Source: CBDCCV01 sp965215025 (GTDB taxonomy: Bacteria > Bacteroidota > Rhodothermia > Rhodothermales > Salinibacteraceae). Taken from it: 64,000 nt of DNA. Location: the NCBI GenBank assembly GCA_965215025.1, contig CBDCCV010000002.1, forward strand, positions 1,875,867 to 1,939,866, read 5' to 3'. Shown in pieces: positions 1 through 8,416 of the stretch. The notes below the pieces were generated by a model, which did no database searches, was not told the DNA's origin, and saw only the letters and a program-made list of their open reading frames with translations. The translations under genes were made by a program, and so were the position numbers. The first letter of the stretch is position 1. Every line of letters starts with the position of its first letter.

Positions 1-282
1 GCCGGCGGGCAGCGCGTGGGCGCCCTGAGCGTGGTCCGCTTCGAGAACCCCTTGGAGCTTGAGCGCCTCGACGGCGCCGCCTTCGCTGCGGGCAATGCCG
101 CCCCGGAGCCGGTCCAAGCGCCCGACGTCATCCAGGGCCACCTCGAAGGCAGCAATGTCAACCCCGTGGCCGAGATGGCGGACATGATCGAGCACTTCCG
201 CACGTTCGAGTCGCAGCAGAAGGTGCTCCAAACCACCGACCAGGTCCTCGGCCGCGTCACGCGCGACCTCGGCACGTTTTGA
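1..282 (+). CDS. flgF: Flagellar basal-body rod protein FlgF, C-terminal part (5' truncated by window)
   Basis: The frame is open from base 1 and ends at a TGA at 280-282, leaving 93 residues of a longer protein. The tail carries the rod/hook family signature: a GHLEGSNVNPVAEMADMIE segment followed by a coiled FRTFESQQKVLQTTDQVL helix. This C-terminal helix packs with the N-terminal one in the axial rod. FlgF rather than FlgG or FlgE is inferred because a complete flgG follows at once, as in many flg operons. The start and the N-terminal domain lie outside the window. Confidence 0.85.
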   Translation, partial: AGGQRVGALSVVRFENPLELERLDGAAFAAGNAAPEPVQAPDVIQGHLEGSNVNPVAEMADMIEHFRTFESQQKVLQTTDQVLGRVTRDLGTF

Positions 283-290
283 TTTTCAGG

Positions 291-361
291 TGTGGACATG
301 TGGGAGTACGGGCGTAAAAGCCCTGATCTCACGCCTCGCCCACACGCCCATCCTCCCCCAC
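291..361. repeat. Intergenic octamer-type inverted element before flgG
   Basis: The spacer holds an imperfect inverted repeat with a left arm at 300-315 (GTGGGAGTACGGGCGT) and a right arm at 344-361 (ACGCCCATCCTCCCCCAC). CCC triplets recur every eight bases in the right half. The same CNCCCAYM octamer style recurs before fliO, fliR and flhA. It extends the open frame upstream of flgG without being part of the protein. Confidence 0.6.
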
Positions 362-375
362 TCTCCCTCGACTCT

Positions 376-1164
376 ATGCTTCGCGCCCTCCACACCGCCG
401 CCCTGGGCATGAGCGCCCAGCAGACCGGCGTTGACAACATCGCCAACAACCTCGCCAACGCGAACACGACGGGCTACAAGCGCTCCGCCGTCGTCTTCCA
501 GGACCTCTTGTACCAGACCGTGCAGGCGCCGGGCGAGGGCGAGGCCGCCGGCAGTGCGCCACCCGCCGCGCTCCAGCTTGGGCACGGCGCCACCGCCGTC
601 GCCACCGTGCGCAACTTTGCGCAGGGCGGATTTCAGGAGACGGGCAACTCGCTCGACCTTGCCATCAACGGCGACGGCTTCTTCCAGGTGCGCCGGCCCG
701 ACGGCTCGGTGGCCTACACGCGCGACGGCACCTTCACGCTCAGCCCCGAGGGCACCCTCGTCACGCAGACGGGCCTCGCCGTCGAACCCGAGCTGAGCGT
801 GCCGCCGGACGCCGTCGAGATCCACGTGAGCCAGGACGGCCTCGTGCGCGCCCGGATGCAGGGCGAGCCGGAACCGATAGAGCTGGGCCAGCTCGAGCTG
901 ACGCGCTTTCCCAACGCGACGGGCCTGAACCCGCTTGGCGGCAACCTCTTCGAGCAGACGGAGACGAGCGGGCAGCCGCTGATCGCCTCGCCCGGCCAGG
1001 ACGGCGTGGGCGTCATCCGACAGGGCTTCTTGGAGTCGGCCAACGTGGACGTGGTCAAGGAGATGGTAAGCCTGATCGAGGCGCAGCGCGCCTACGAGAT
1101 CAACTCGAAGATGGTCACCACGAGCGAGGACATGCTCCAAATCGCCAATAACCTCAAGCGCTAA
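376..1164 (+). CDS. flgG: Distal rod protein FlgG
   Basis: A 262-residue axial protein of the distal rod, exported by the flagellar type III system. The N-terminus MLRALHTAALGMSAQQ and the NIANNLANANTTGYKR motif are diagnostic, as are the LAINGDGFFQV and AYTRDGTFTLSPEG segments. The C-terminal GFLESANVDVVKEMVSLIEAQRAYE helix closes the family pattern. The frame is open upstream to 292, but those residues come from a spacer repeat; the ATG at 376 gives the usual FlgG length of about 260. It lies 93 bases after flgF and is followed by flgA. Confidence 0.96.
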   Translation: MLRALHTAALGMSAQQTGVDNIANNLANANTTGYKRSAVVFQDLLYQTVQAPGEGEAAGSAPPAALQLGHGATAVATVRNFAQGGFQETGNSLDLAINGDGFFQVRRPDGSVAYTRDGTFTLSPEGTLVTQTGLAVEPELSVPPDAVEIHVSQDGLVRARMQGEPEPIELGQLELTRFPNATGLNPLGGNLFEQTETSGQPLIASPGQDGVGVIRQGFLESANVDVVKEMVSLIEAQRAYEINSKMVTTSEDMLQIANNLKR

Positions 1165-1195
1165 TTTCCCGCGCCGCACCTAACGAACACCCCCT

Positions 1196-1236
1196 CTCCA
1201 GCCTGTCCCGCACTTGATGCGAGGTTCAGGATGACG
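1196..1236. repeat. Partial copy of a GTCATCCTGA-type dispersed repeat
   Basis: The flgG-flgA spacer contains CCTGTCCCGCACTTGATGCG followed by a TTCAGGATGAC end. This matches the end of the longer element at 62624-62726, which carries a GCGGGACAAG core and a TTCAGGATGAC end. It looks like a remnant of a dispersed intergenic palindrome. Confidence 0.5.
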
Positions 1237-1277
1237 GAAGGCGGATGTTCGCGCCCCAAGCTGAGCAAGCCATCGCT

Positions 1278-2009
1278 ATGCCCCACCACCTATCCATTCT
1301 GCTGACGCCGCTGGCGCTGGCGCTGCTTGCCGCTTTGGCGAGCGGCCCGGCGTGGGGGCAGCCGGCGGAGAGTCTGCCGCAGCGGATTCAGGCGGCGGCA
1401 GGCGAGGCGCTGGCAACCCGCTACCCGGACGACGCCCACCGCTTCAGGGTGCGCATCCGCCGCCTGGACCAGGGCTTAGAGGCCGCCGACGCCACGCTGC
1501 GCATCGCCCTGCCGGCGGCGCAGGACGTGCCGCGCGGGCTGACGCAGACGCCCGTGTACGTCGGCGGACAGAAAACCGGCTGGGCGCTCCTCTACGTGGC
1601 GCACTACGACTCCGTGGCCGTGCCGCAGGCCGACCTGCGCGCCGGCGACGCGCTCACGCCTGACCAGGTGGAGACGGCGTGGATCGAGACGACGCGCTTC
1701 CGGGGCGAGCCGCTGCGCGCGGCGGACCTGCGCGCGCTCTCGGCCGCCGGTCCCGTCTACGCCAGCCGCACGCTGCGCGCGGGCCGGGCGCTGCGCCACG
1801 GCGACCTCCGCCCGCCCTACGCCGCCGACACGGGCGAGGCCGTGGAGATGACCTATCAGCGCGGCGCCCTCACGTTCCGCCTGCGCTGCAAGGCGCGCGA
1901 GCCGGGCTTCGCCGGCGAGGCCATCCGCCTCTACGCCCCCACCACCGACGCCGTCTACCGCGCCCGCCTCACCGAGGCCGGCCGCGCCGAATGGATCGAA
2001 ACCCTTTGA
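1278..2009 (+). CDS. flgA: P-ring assembly chaperone FlgA
   Basis: A periplasmic protein of 243 residues that assists FlgI polymerisation into the P ring. The ATG at 1278 opens a Sec signal peptide (MPHHLSILLTPLALALLAAL, cleavage after about residue 27). An in-frame ATG at 1245 would put extra polar residues before it and is less likely. The C-terminal half has the SAF-like pattern: RAGDALTPDQVE, ASRTLRAGRALRHGDLRPP, and a final GEAIRLYAPTT segment. It sits between flgG and flgH, 13 bases before flgH. Confidence 0.85.
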   Translation: MPHHLSILLTPLALALLAALASGPAWGQPAESLPQRIQAAAGEALATRYPDDAHRFRVRIRRLDQGLEAADATLRIALPAAQDVPRGLTQTPVYVGGQKTGWALLYVAHYDSVAVPQADLRAGDALTPDQVETAWIETTRFRGEPLRAADLRALSAAGPVYASRTLRAGRALRHGDLRPPYAADTGEAVEMTYQRGALTFRLRCKAREPGFAGEAIRLYAPTTDAVYRARLTEAGRAEWIETL

Positions 2010-2022
2010 CCTCCACTCCGCC

Positions 2023-2616
2023 ATGACGCACGCTCTCCGACTCTCTTTCCTCGCCGCCCTGCTGACGGCGCTGGCCGCCCCGGCGGCGCACGCGCAGTCG
2101 CTCTACGCCGACCCGATAGCCCGCCAGGCCGGCGACGTCCTCACCGTCATCCTCGCTGAGGAGACGGCCGCGCAGCGCGAGAGCGGCTACGACGCGCGCA
2201 GCAGCGCCGGCCTCGGCGGCAGCGCTTCCGTCGAGGGGCCGAGCCTGTCGAGCCGCTTCGGCGCCGACACCGAGTTCAGCAAGAGCGCCTCCACGAGCAA
2301 CCAGACCGTGCAGAGCGACCTCCTGCAAGGCACCCTCACCGCCCGCGTCACCGAGGTGGACGAGGCGGGCAACCTCATCGTCGAGGGCGAGCGGCGCCTC
2401 AACGTCAACGGCGTCACGCACGTGATGTACGTCAGCGGCATCGTGCGCCCGCTTGACGTGCGCTACGACAACACGGTGCTCTCCTACCAGATCGCTAACG
2501 CGGAGGTCGAGTACCGCCGCGCCGGCCTCTCGCGCCGCTTCTTCTCTCCAGGCCTGCTCGCCAAGGCAGGCGCGGCCGTCGTGCTCGGCGTCGCCGTCTT
2601 CCTCGGGACGCAGTAG
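2023..2616 (+). CDS. flgH: L-ring protein FlgH, apparently non-lipidated
   Basis: A 197-residue outer-membrane ring subunit, somewhat short for FlgH. Family features include SLYADPIARQAGDVLTVILA near the N-terminus, LLQGTLTARVTEV, GNLIVEGERRLNVNG, and YVSGIVRPLDV with NTVLSYQIANAEVEY. The signal peptide ends AHAQ with no lipobox cysteine, whereas FlgH is normally a lipoprotein. Unusually, the last 21 residues form a hydrophobic helix (GLLAKAGAAVVLGVAVFLGT) that could serve as an alternative membrane anchor. It lies between flgA and flgI. Confidence 0.93.
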   Translation: MTHALRLSFLAALLTALAAPAAHAQSLYADPIARQAGDVLTVILAEETAAQRESGYDARSSAGLGGSASVEGPSLSSRFGADTEFSKSASTSNQTVQSDLLQGTLTARVTEVDEAGNLIVEGERRLNVNGVTHVMYVSGIVRPLDVRYDNTVLSYQIANAEVEYRRAGLSRRFFSPGLLAKAGAAVVLGVAVFLGTQ

Positions 2617-2653
2617 CGAAGCGCTTCACCTCCATGCGAATGCCAGGAACTGT

Positions 2654-2738
2654 GACGATGGACAACCGACGAACGACGATGGTTGACCGGCGGGCATCTG
2701 CTGTGCCTCGTCGTCTGTCGTCTATCGTCCGTCGTCCA
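2654..2738. repeat. Heptameric tandem-repeat hairpin between flgH and flgI
   Basis: The left arm is a run of degenerate heptamers from 2654: GACGATG, GACAACC, GACGAAC, GACGATG, GTTGACC. The right arm from 2708 reads CGTCGTC, TGTCGTC, TATCGTC, CGTCGTC. The arms are roughly reverse complements, so the spacer RNA should fold. Elements of the same build occur at 14688-14760, 50313-50345 and 50474-50508. Confidence 0.7.
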
Positions 2739-2762
2739 CTAAGCCAAAACCTCCTCTCTTCC

Positions 2763-3878
2763 ATGCGCACGCTTCGCTCTCTTTTTCTACTCGCCCTCCT
2801 CGTAGCCGCCAGTGCGGTCCCGGCGATGGGGCAGGGGCAGGCGCGCCTCAAGGACATGGTCGTCCTCGAAGGGGCCGCGCCGGTGCAGCTTACCGGCTAC
2901 GGCCTCGTCGTCGGCCTCGACCGCACGGGCGACCGGGCGCGCGGGCGGCGCGGCGCGCTCTACACCGTGCAGAGCATCGCCAACATGCTGCGCGAGTTCG
3001 GCATCACCGTCAACCCGGAGCGGCTCGCCTCGCGCAACGCCGCCGCCGTCATGGTCACCGTGACGATGGACCCGTTCAGCGGGCCGGGCAGCCGCCTCGA
3101 CGTGACCGTCTCCGCCCTGGGCGACGCGCGCTCGCTCTCCGGCGGCGTGCTCTTGCAGACGCCGCTCCTCGACCCGATCACCAAGACGCTCCACGCCATG
3201 GCGCAGGGGCCGATCTCCACGGGCAGCGCGGGCGCGTCCAGCCGCGGCTCCAGCGTGCAGGTCAACCACAACAACACCGGGCGCATCCCCAACGGCGCCA
3301 TCGTGAAAGCGCCGCTGCCGGTAGACCTCGCCCGCAGCGACGTGGGCCTCGTGCTCCGGCGGCCTGACTTCACCAACGCGGCGAAGGTGGCCGACGCCAT
3401 CAACGCCGTGTATCCGGACGCCGCTGCGGCCGAGCACGCCGGCCTGGTGAGCGTGAGCGTGCCAGCGGAGGCGGGCGGGACGGCCGGGCTGATGGCGCGT
3501 CTCGAAGGCCTCACCGTGGAGGTGGACGTGCCCGCGCGCGTGGTCATCAACGAGCGCACGGGCACCATCGTGGCCGGCGGCGGCGTGGGCATCAGCGAGG
3601 TGATGATCACCTACGGCAACCTCATCGTCGCCACGCAGGAGGACCGTTTCGTCTCGCAGCCGAATCCGCTCGGCGAGGGCGAGACCGTCGCCGGCGCTGA
3701 AGGGTCGGTGGCTGTGGAGCAGGAGCAGGCGCGCTCCGTCGTCCTCCCGCCCAACACGGACGTGAACGAGCTGGCCGCCGCGCTCAACGAACTCGGCCTC
3801 ACCGCACGCGACGTCATCGCCATCTTCCAATCCATCGACCGCGCCAACGCCCTCCAGGGCGAACTCGTCATCCTCTAA
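2763..3878 (+). CDS. flgI: P-ring protein FlgI
   Basis: A periplasmic P-ring subunit of 371 residues, the usual family length. The ATG at 2763 begins a Sec signal peptide (MRTLRSLFLLALLVAASAVP, cleaved after AMG). The frame is open from 2634, but that stretch is the repeat-filled spacer. Conserved segments include RLKDMVVLEG, QLTGYGLVVGLDRTGD, a YTVQSIANMLREFGI stretch, RNAAAVMVTVTM, GSRLDVTVSALGDARSL and GISEVMITYGNLIV. The C-terminus ends in the typical ARDVIAIFQSIDRANALQGE. It is followed by flgJ. Confidence 0.97.
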   Translation: MRTLRSLFLLALLVAASAVPAMGQGQARLKDMVVLEGAAPVQLTGYGLVVGLDRTGDRARGRRGALYTVQSIANMLREFGITVNPERLASRNAAAVMVTVTMDPFSGPGSRLDVTVSALGDARSLSGGVLLQTPLLDPITKTLHAMAQGPISTGSAGASSRGSSVQVNHNNTGRIPNGAIVKAPLPVDLARSDVGLVLRRPDFTNAAKVADAINAVYPDAAAAEHAGLVSVSVPAEAGGTAGLMARLEGLTVEVDVPARVVINERTGTIVAGGGVGISEVMITYGNLIVATQEDRFVSQPNPLGEGETVAGAEGSVAVEQEQARSVVLPPNTDVNELAAALNELGLTARDVIAIFQSIDRANALQGELVIL

Positions 3879-3907
3879 CTCTCCATCCCCCTCATCCCCA
3901 CCTACCC

Positions 3908-4297
3908 ATGACCCCGCAAGACTACGTCCGCACGCAGACGGTTAAACAGCTCAGCGACGCCCGCGCCTCCGTGCAGAAGGCCGCCGAGACGCCCGCCGAG
4001 GCAGCCCAGCAGTTTGAAGAGATCCTCGTCCGCCAGCTCGTGAAGGTGATGACGAAGGACCTCTTCGACGCCTCCCCTTCCGGCCAGGACGGCCCGCAGT
4101 GGATGCAGGGCCAGCGCGATACGCAGCGCGACCTGCTCACGGACATGCTCACGAAGCACCTCGCCGCCTCGGACGCGCTACCCGTGGCCGACCACCTCAC
4201 GCAGCAGTGGGACGAGGCCGCGCCCGCCCCCGACCTGCCAATCCCCGATGCCGCCGAGAAAGCCCCGACGCTCCCGCCCACCGACCTGGAGAAATGA
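3908..4297 (+). CDS. flgJ: Rod-binding protein FlgJ, N-terminal-type only
   Basis: A 129-residue rod cap/chaperone-like protein. The pattern AAQQFEEILVRQLVKVMTKDLF followed by a D/M-rich helix and DLLTDMLTKHLA matches the rod-binding domain of FlgJ. The muramidase domain fused to it in gammaproteobacteria is absent, so peptidoglycan opening for the rod must be done by a separate enzyme not seen here. The C-terminal 30 residues are acidic and proline-rich. It lies between flgI and flgN. Confidence 0.85.
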   Translation: MTPQDYVRTQTVKQLSDARASVQKAAETPAEAAQQFEEILVRQLVKVMTKDLFDASPSGQDGPQWMQGQRDTQRDLLTDMLTKHLAASDALPVADHLTQQWDEAAPAPDLPIPDAAEKAPTLPPTDLEK

Positions 4298-4334
4298 CCC
4301 AGGATGTGACCTATGGCGAAAACATTCGCTTCGT

Positions 4335-4414
4335 GTCATCCTGAACGCAGTGAAGGATCTCACACTTCTTAAGATGCCTCGACAAAGGAGATCCTTCGCG
4401 TTGCTCAGAATGAC
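4335..4414. repeat. Dispersed GTCATCCTGA...TCAGAATGAC palindrome
   Basis: An inverted repeat in the flgJ-flgN spacer. The left arm starts GTCATCCTGAACGCAGTGAA at 4335; the right arm from 4389 reads AGATCCTTCGCGTTGCTCAG and ends AATGAC. It belongs to a widespread intergenic palindrome type; another full copy is at 62624-62726. Confidence 0.75.
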
Positions 4415-4460
4415 CACTGGATAGGTCATAACTTGCACTAAATAACCTTTCGCCGCCGCC

Positions 4461-5003
4461 ATGCCTGCCGCCACGCCCCACGGCCTCGCCGCCCTTACTG
4501 ACAAGCTGCTCCGCACGATGCAGGAAGAGCGCGCCGCGCTCGGCGCTCTCCATGCGCAGCTTACGCGCCAGCTCGATGCGCTGCGCGGCCGCTCCCGCGC
4601 GCCGCTCGAAGACGCCACCCACGCGGCTAACGACCTCCTGGGGCGGCTCGACGGACTGCGCCAGACGCGCGCGCGCCAGACGCGCCTGCTCCGCCGCCTG
4701 CTCAACCTCGACCCCAACGCCTCCGCGCTCGCGCCCGTGGCAGAGGCTTTGGAGGCGCGCGGCGCGGGAGACGCCGCCCGCCGCCTCCGCCACGCGCGCC
4801 AGGACGTGCGCGCCGCCGCCGCCGCTGTCCAGCAGCAGGGCGAGGCGCTCAGCTACGCGCTTCAGTACGCCATCGGCCTCGGCCGCGAGATGCTCAGCCT
4901 GCTTCACCAGGCGGATGCCGCCGCGCCGCCAGCCACGTACACCGCCGCCGGACAAACGGCCGCTACCACCTCCGCCCACTCGCTCGTCAACCACCTCGGC
5001 TGA
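4461..5003 (+). CDS. flgN: FlgN-like chaperone for FlgK/FlgL
   Basis: An all-helical 180-residue protein rich in Ala, Arg, Gln and Leu. The layout (long N-terminal helices, LRRLLNLDPNASALAP loop, and a C-terminal helix ending ATYTAAGQT) matches the FlgN export chaperone family, whose C-terminus binds the hook-associated proteins. It lies immediately before flgK and flgL, its known clients. Sequence conservation in this family is low, so the call leans on context and architecture. Confidence 0.75.
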   Translation: MPAATPHGLAALTDKLLRTMQEERAALGALHAQLTRQLDALRGRSRAPLEDATHAANDLLGRLDGLRQTRARQTRLLRRLLNLDPNASALAPVAEALEARGAGDAARRLRHARQDVRAAAAAVQQQGEALSYALQYAIGLGREMLSLLHQADAAAPPATYTAAGQTAATTSAHSLVNHLG

Positions 5004-5030
5004 CGCATCTCCACCACGAGGACCCGCGCC

Positions 5031-6389
5031 ATGAGCATCAACCAGCTTTACGAGATCAGCCGCCGCTCCTTCCGGGCGTTTCAGGCCGGGATGGACACCG
5101 TCGGCCAGAACGTCGCCAACGCCGACACGGACGGCTATCGCCGCCGCCGCGTCACGCTGCGCGCCACGGGCACCGTCTCGCCCGGCATCCTGATGACCAC
5201 GCCGCGCGGCCAGGCGACGGGCACGGGCGTCTCGGTCGGCTCCTTCGAGCGCGTGCGCGACCGCCTCTTAGAAGGCGCCGCCCGCGAAGCGCGCACCGGC
5301 CAAGGCGCCGCCGACGAGGAGTCGCGCATCCTGAGCGCCCTTGAAGGCGTCTTCGCCGTCGGCTCCCAGAACGCGCTGCCGGACGTCTTGGGCCGCTTCT
5401 GGGACGCCTGGAGCGACGTGGCCGACAACCCGACGGACACCGGCGTGCGCGCGGCGCTCCTCAGCCGCACCGATGCGCTCGCCGGCACGCTCGGCCGCCT
5501 CGACCGCGGCCTTACGCAGATCAGAACGCAGACGCAGAGCGCGCTCCAAACGGGCCTCGACGAAATCAACGGCACCATCAAAGAGATCGGCGCGCTCAAC
5601 GAGCAGATCCGCGACGCCCGCTTCAAAGGCTCGCCCGACCTCGTGGCCGAGGACCGGCGCGACACGCTCGTAGAAAAGCTGTCCGCCTTCGCCCCGGCGC
5701 GCGTACGCGAGAAAGAGGACGGCTACACCGTCACCATCGGCGGCATGGCCGTGGTGCAGGGGACGCACACGACGGGCCTTGAATCCGCCGAGACGCAGCA
5801 AGGCCAGACGGAGGTGCGCTTTGCCGGCACGGACGTCGCCTTCCAGCCGCAGCCCGGCGCCGACGGCAAGCTCGGCGCGTGGGTGCGCACGCTCACGGGC
5901 ACGCTGCCCGGCGTCCGCGGCCAGCTCGACGGCTTCGCGCAGGGCCTCGTGGAAGCGGTCAACGCCGCGCACCAGGACGGCTTCGACCAGAACGGCAACG
6001 CCGGCGGCGACTTCTTCGACCCCAGCGGCGTGACGGCCGGCACCATCGCGCGGGCCGTCGGCTCGCCGGACGCCGTCGCCGCCGCCGGCCAGCCCGACGC
6101 ACCGGGCGACAGCCAGCAGGCGCTCGAAATCGCCCGCCTGCACGAGAACTTCGATGCCGAGGCCATCGACCTGATCGCCGGCGTGGGCGCGCGCGTGGAG
6201 AAGGCCTCCGCCGAGGCCGAGGCGCAGGCCGCCGTGGTGGACCACCTCGACGGCATGGCGCGCGGCGTCTCCGGCGTGTCACTCGACGAGGAGATGACCA
6301 ACATGATCGAGTACCAGCAGGCCTTTGCCGCCTCCGCCCGCGTCCTCACCACGGCGCAGTCCATGATGGACACGCTCCTGGCGATGTGA
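5031..6389 (+). CDS. flgK: Hook-associated protein 1 FlgK
   Basis: A 452-residue hook-filament junction protein. The N-terminus (INQLYEISRRSFRAFQAGMD, then GQNVANADTDGYRRRRV) is the axial-family motif with the FlgK-type NxANxxTxGYxR. A mid segment covers DVLGRFWDAWSDVADNPTD with an EINGTIKEIGALNEQI helix. The C-terminal GVSLDEEMTNMIEYQQAF-type helix ends in RVLTTAQSMMDTLLAM. It starts 27 bases after flgN and is followed by flgL. Confidence 0.95.
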   Translation: MSINQLYEISRRSFRAFQAGMDTVGQNVANADTDGYRRRRVTLRATGTVSPGILMTTPRGQATGTGVSVGSFERVRDRLLEGAAREARTGQGAADEESRILSALEGVFAVGSQNALPDVLGRFWDAWSDVADNPTDTGVRAALLSRTDALAGTLGRLDRGLTQIRTQTQSALQTGLDEINGTIKEIGALNEQIRDARFKGSPDLVAEDRRDTLVEKLSAFAPARVREKEDGYTVTIGGMAVVQGTHTTGLESAETQQGQTEVRFAGTDVAFQPQPGADGKLGAWVRTLTGTLPGVRGQLDGFAQGLVEAVNAAHQDGFDQNGNAGGDFFDPSGVTAGTIARAVGSPDAVAAAGQPDAPGDSQQALEIARLHENFDAEAIDLIAGVGARVEKASAEAEAQAAVVDHLDGMARGVSGVSLDEEMTNMIEYQQAFAASARVLTTAQSMMDTLLAM

Positions 6390-6390
6390 T

Positions 6391-6456
6391 TTTTGGACGG
6401 CGGACCGCTCGCCCCTCTTCCTTTCTCCCGCTCCCACCTTCTCCCTCTCCCAAACG
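6391..6456. repeat. Spacer with GGACGGC/GGACCGC heptamers and a CCCAAACG end before flgL
   Basis: After the flgK stop come GGACGGC and GGACCGC in tandem, then a pyrimidine run ending CTCCCAAACG directly at the flgL ATG. The same CCCAAACG end abuts the fliR GTG, and GCAAACG abuts the flhA ATG. This marks a short-repeat family with a preferred position at start codons. Confidence 0.5.
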
Positions 6457-7365
6457 ATGCCTTCGATCAACATCAGCCGCGAGCGCAGCCTTTACGCCCG
6501 TAACTCCGGCCGGCACACGCCGGTCATCCAGCGCGACCTGGCCCGGCTGCGCGAGCAGATGGCGACGGGCCTGCGCATCAACCGCGCCTCCGATGACGCG
6601 GCCGGCTACGCGCAGGCGCAGAAGCTCGGTGCGCTCTCGGACCGCTATACGCAGTACGAGCGCTCCATCGGTGCGGCGCGGCCCTGGGTGGACCGGACGC
6701 AGGACACGCTCGACGGGCTGGCCGACCTCTTCACCGAGGCCTACGAGGACGGCATCCAGGCCGCCAACGACGCCCGCTCCGCCGACGACCGCGAGGCCAT
6801 CGCGCAGCGCCTCGACGCGCTCCAAAGCGAGACCGCCGACCTCCTCAACGCCAAGTCCGATGGCGAGTACCTCTTCGCCGGCAACCGCACGGACACGAAG
6901 CCCTTCGCCGATGACGGCACGCCGACGCGGCCCTATGCCGACTTCAGCGGCGCGCGCCGACGCCGCGTTGGTCCGGATCAGGAGATCGCCCTCAACGTGA
7001 CGGCCGGGCGCGTGCACCAGACGGGCGAGGGCTTTTCCGTGACAGAGGCGCTGAGTGAGATGGCCGCCGCCATCCGCAGCGGCGACCAGGACGCCATGCA
7101 GAACGCCCTCGGCCAGGTCGAGACCGCGCGCGACCACCTAGCCGACCTCGGCGCGGCGGCCGGCACCACGGCCAACCGCCTCACCTCCGCCGCCGAGCAG
7201 CTCCGCGTCGCCAACGTGCAGACGCAGCAGCAGCGCTCCGCCCTCGAAGACGCCGACTACCTCGACGTCCTGACGCGCGTGCAGCAGCGCCAGGGCAGCC
7301 TCGAGGCCGCGCTCAAGGTCACGGCCTCCGCCATGCAGACCTCGCTGCTCGACTACCTCCGCTGA
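6457..7365 (+). CDS. flgL: Hook-associated protein 3 FlgL
   Basis: A 302-residue flagellin-like junction protein. The N-terminus has the flagellin/FlgL pattern (LREQMATGLRINRASDDAAG, with coiled helices) and the C-terminus ends in a helix (LEDADYLDVLTRVQQRQGSLEA, then ALKVTASAM). The middle YLFAGNRTDTKPF is the classical FlgL FxGxxxxxxPF motif. It starts 67 bases after flgK and shares the FlgN chaperone. Confidence 0.95.
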   Translation: MPSINISRERSLYARNSGRHTPVIQRDLARLREQMATGLRINRASDDAAGYAQAQKLGALSDRYTQYERSIGAARPWVDRTQDTLDGLADLFTEAYEDGIQAANDARSADDREAIAQRLDALQSETADLLNAKSDGEYLFAGNRTDTKPFADDGTPTRPYADFSGARRRRVGPDQEIALNVTAGRVHQTGEGFSVTEALSEMAAAIRSGDQDAMQNALGQVETARDHLADLGAAAGTTANRLTSAAEQLRVANVQTQQQRSALEDADYLDVLTRVQQRQGSLEAALKVTASAMQTSLLDYLR

Positions 7366-7417
7366 CCCGGCCCTCAAGCGCGGCCCCTCCGTCTCTATCT
7401 CCCCCTCGGCCTGACAA

Positions 7418-8386
7418 ATGACGATGCATGACGGCACCCCTCCAGGCCGCGCGGATACGCCGCTGCGCCAGCTCAAGCTGCGCTGCCCGCCGCTGCCGCA
7501 AACGCTCGTCGAGGCGCTCGACCTCCTCGACCGCCCGGACGCGCTTCAGGTGAAAACCGTCACCCGGCTCGTCGAGCGCGACCCCATCGTGGTCGCCCGG
7601 CTCTTGCAGGTGGTCAACTCGGCGTACTACGGGATGCGGCGCGAGGTCAGCTCGGCCCGGCGGGCGGTGACGCTGCTCGGGCCGGCGTCGGTGGCCGGCA
7701 TCGTCGTGAGCATGAACGTGGTGAAGCTGCACGGGGCCATGAGCGGCCCGGCCAAGGCGTGCTTCGAGCGCCTGATCCGCCACAGCGCGGCCACGGCGTT
7801 CCTGGCGCGCCACCTCGCCACGCACGACCGCACCGCACGCCGCGCCGGCACCCTCGGCGACGCCTTTACGGCGGGCCTCCTGCACGACTTCGGGAAGATC
7901 ATCCTCGTGTACAACTTCCCGGACGAGGCCGTGGCCCTCTATGAGGAAGAGACGCTGGCCGAGCACATCGTCCACCAGGACACGCGCGCGGTGGAGCAGC
8001 TGCTCTTCGGCTGCGACCACGCCGAGGCGGGCGCGTACGCCGCGCGCAAGCTGCGCCTTCCCGGCGCGCTGGCCAGCCTCATCCGCTACCACCACGCCCC
8101 GGACGAGCTGACGCTCGACCCACAGGCCGCCGCGCTCCTGCGCGTCGTGGCCGCCGCTAACTGCGCCGCCAAGGCCATGGGCCACGCCTTTGTCCACCCG
8201 TGCGACTGGGCGGCGTGCGAGGCGCATCCGGTGTGGGCGCAACTCGGCGCGCACGACTTCCCCGGTTACGAAACGCCCGAGGCGCTGGCGCAGGAGGTCT
8301 GCGCCCAGCAGGAGCACGTCGATGCGTACGTCCAGAGCCTCTCGCCGCGCGCCGAGGCGTCGCCTTTTTCGCTGCCCACTCTGTGA
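7418..8386 (+). CDS. HDOD-domain signalling protein
   Basis: A 322-residue protein whose residues about 12-210 match the HDOD domain, a metal-independent HD-related output module. Visible parts are RLVERDPIVVARLLQVVNSA, YYGMRREVSSARRAVTLLG, a HSAATAFLARHLA helix and DAFTAGLLHDFGKIIL. HDOD proteins are common in signalling operons and often tune motility or c-di-GMP responses. Here it lies 52 bases after flgL and before the modification gene, so a motility role is likely but the partner is unknown. There is no receiver or GGDEF domain. Confidence 0.88.
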   Translation: MTMHDGTPPGRADTPLRQLKLRCPPLPQTLVEALDLLDRPDALQVKTVTRLVERDPIVVARLLQVVNSAYYGMRREVSSARRAVTLLGPASVAGIVVSMNVVKLHGAMSGPAKACFERLIRHSAATAFLARHLATHDRTARRAGTLGDAFTAGLLHDFGKIILVYNFPDEAVALYEEETLAEHIVHQDTRAVEQLLFGCDHAEAGAYAARKLRLPGALASLIRYHHAPDELTLDPQAAALLRVVAAANCAAKAMGHAFVHPCDWAACEAHPVWAQLGAHDFPGYETPEALAQEVCAQQEHVDAYVQSLSPRAEASPFSLPTL

Positions 8387-8416
8387 TCTCCCTTTTTCCT
8401 ACGTCCCCACCGCGCC

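Noticed and set aside
292..375. N-terminal extension of flgG from the ATG at 292
   Set aside because: The extra 28 residues come from a spacer inverted repeat; the family N-terminus MLRALHTAALGM begins at 376.
4311..5003. Possible alternative minus-strand gene over flgN
   Set aside because: The plus frame gives a FlgN-like helical chaperone next to flgK; the minus frame runs through a dispersed repeat and has no recognisable motif.
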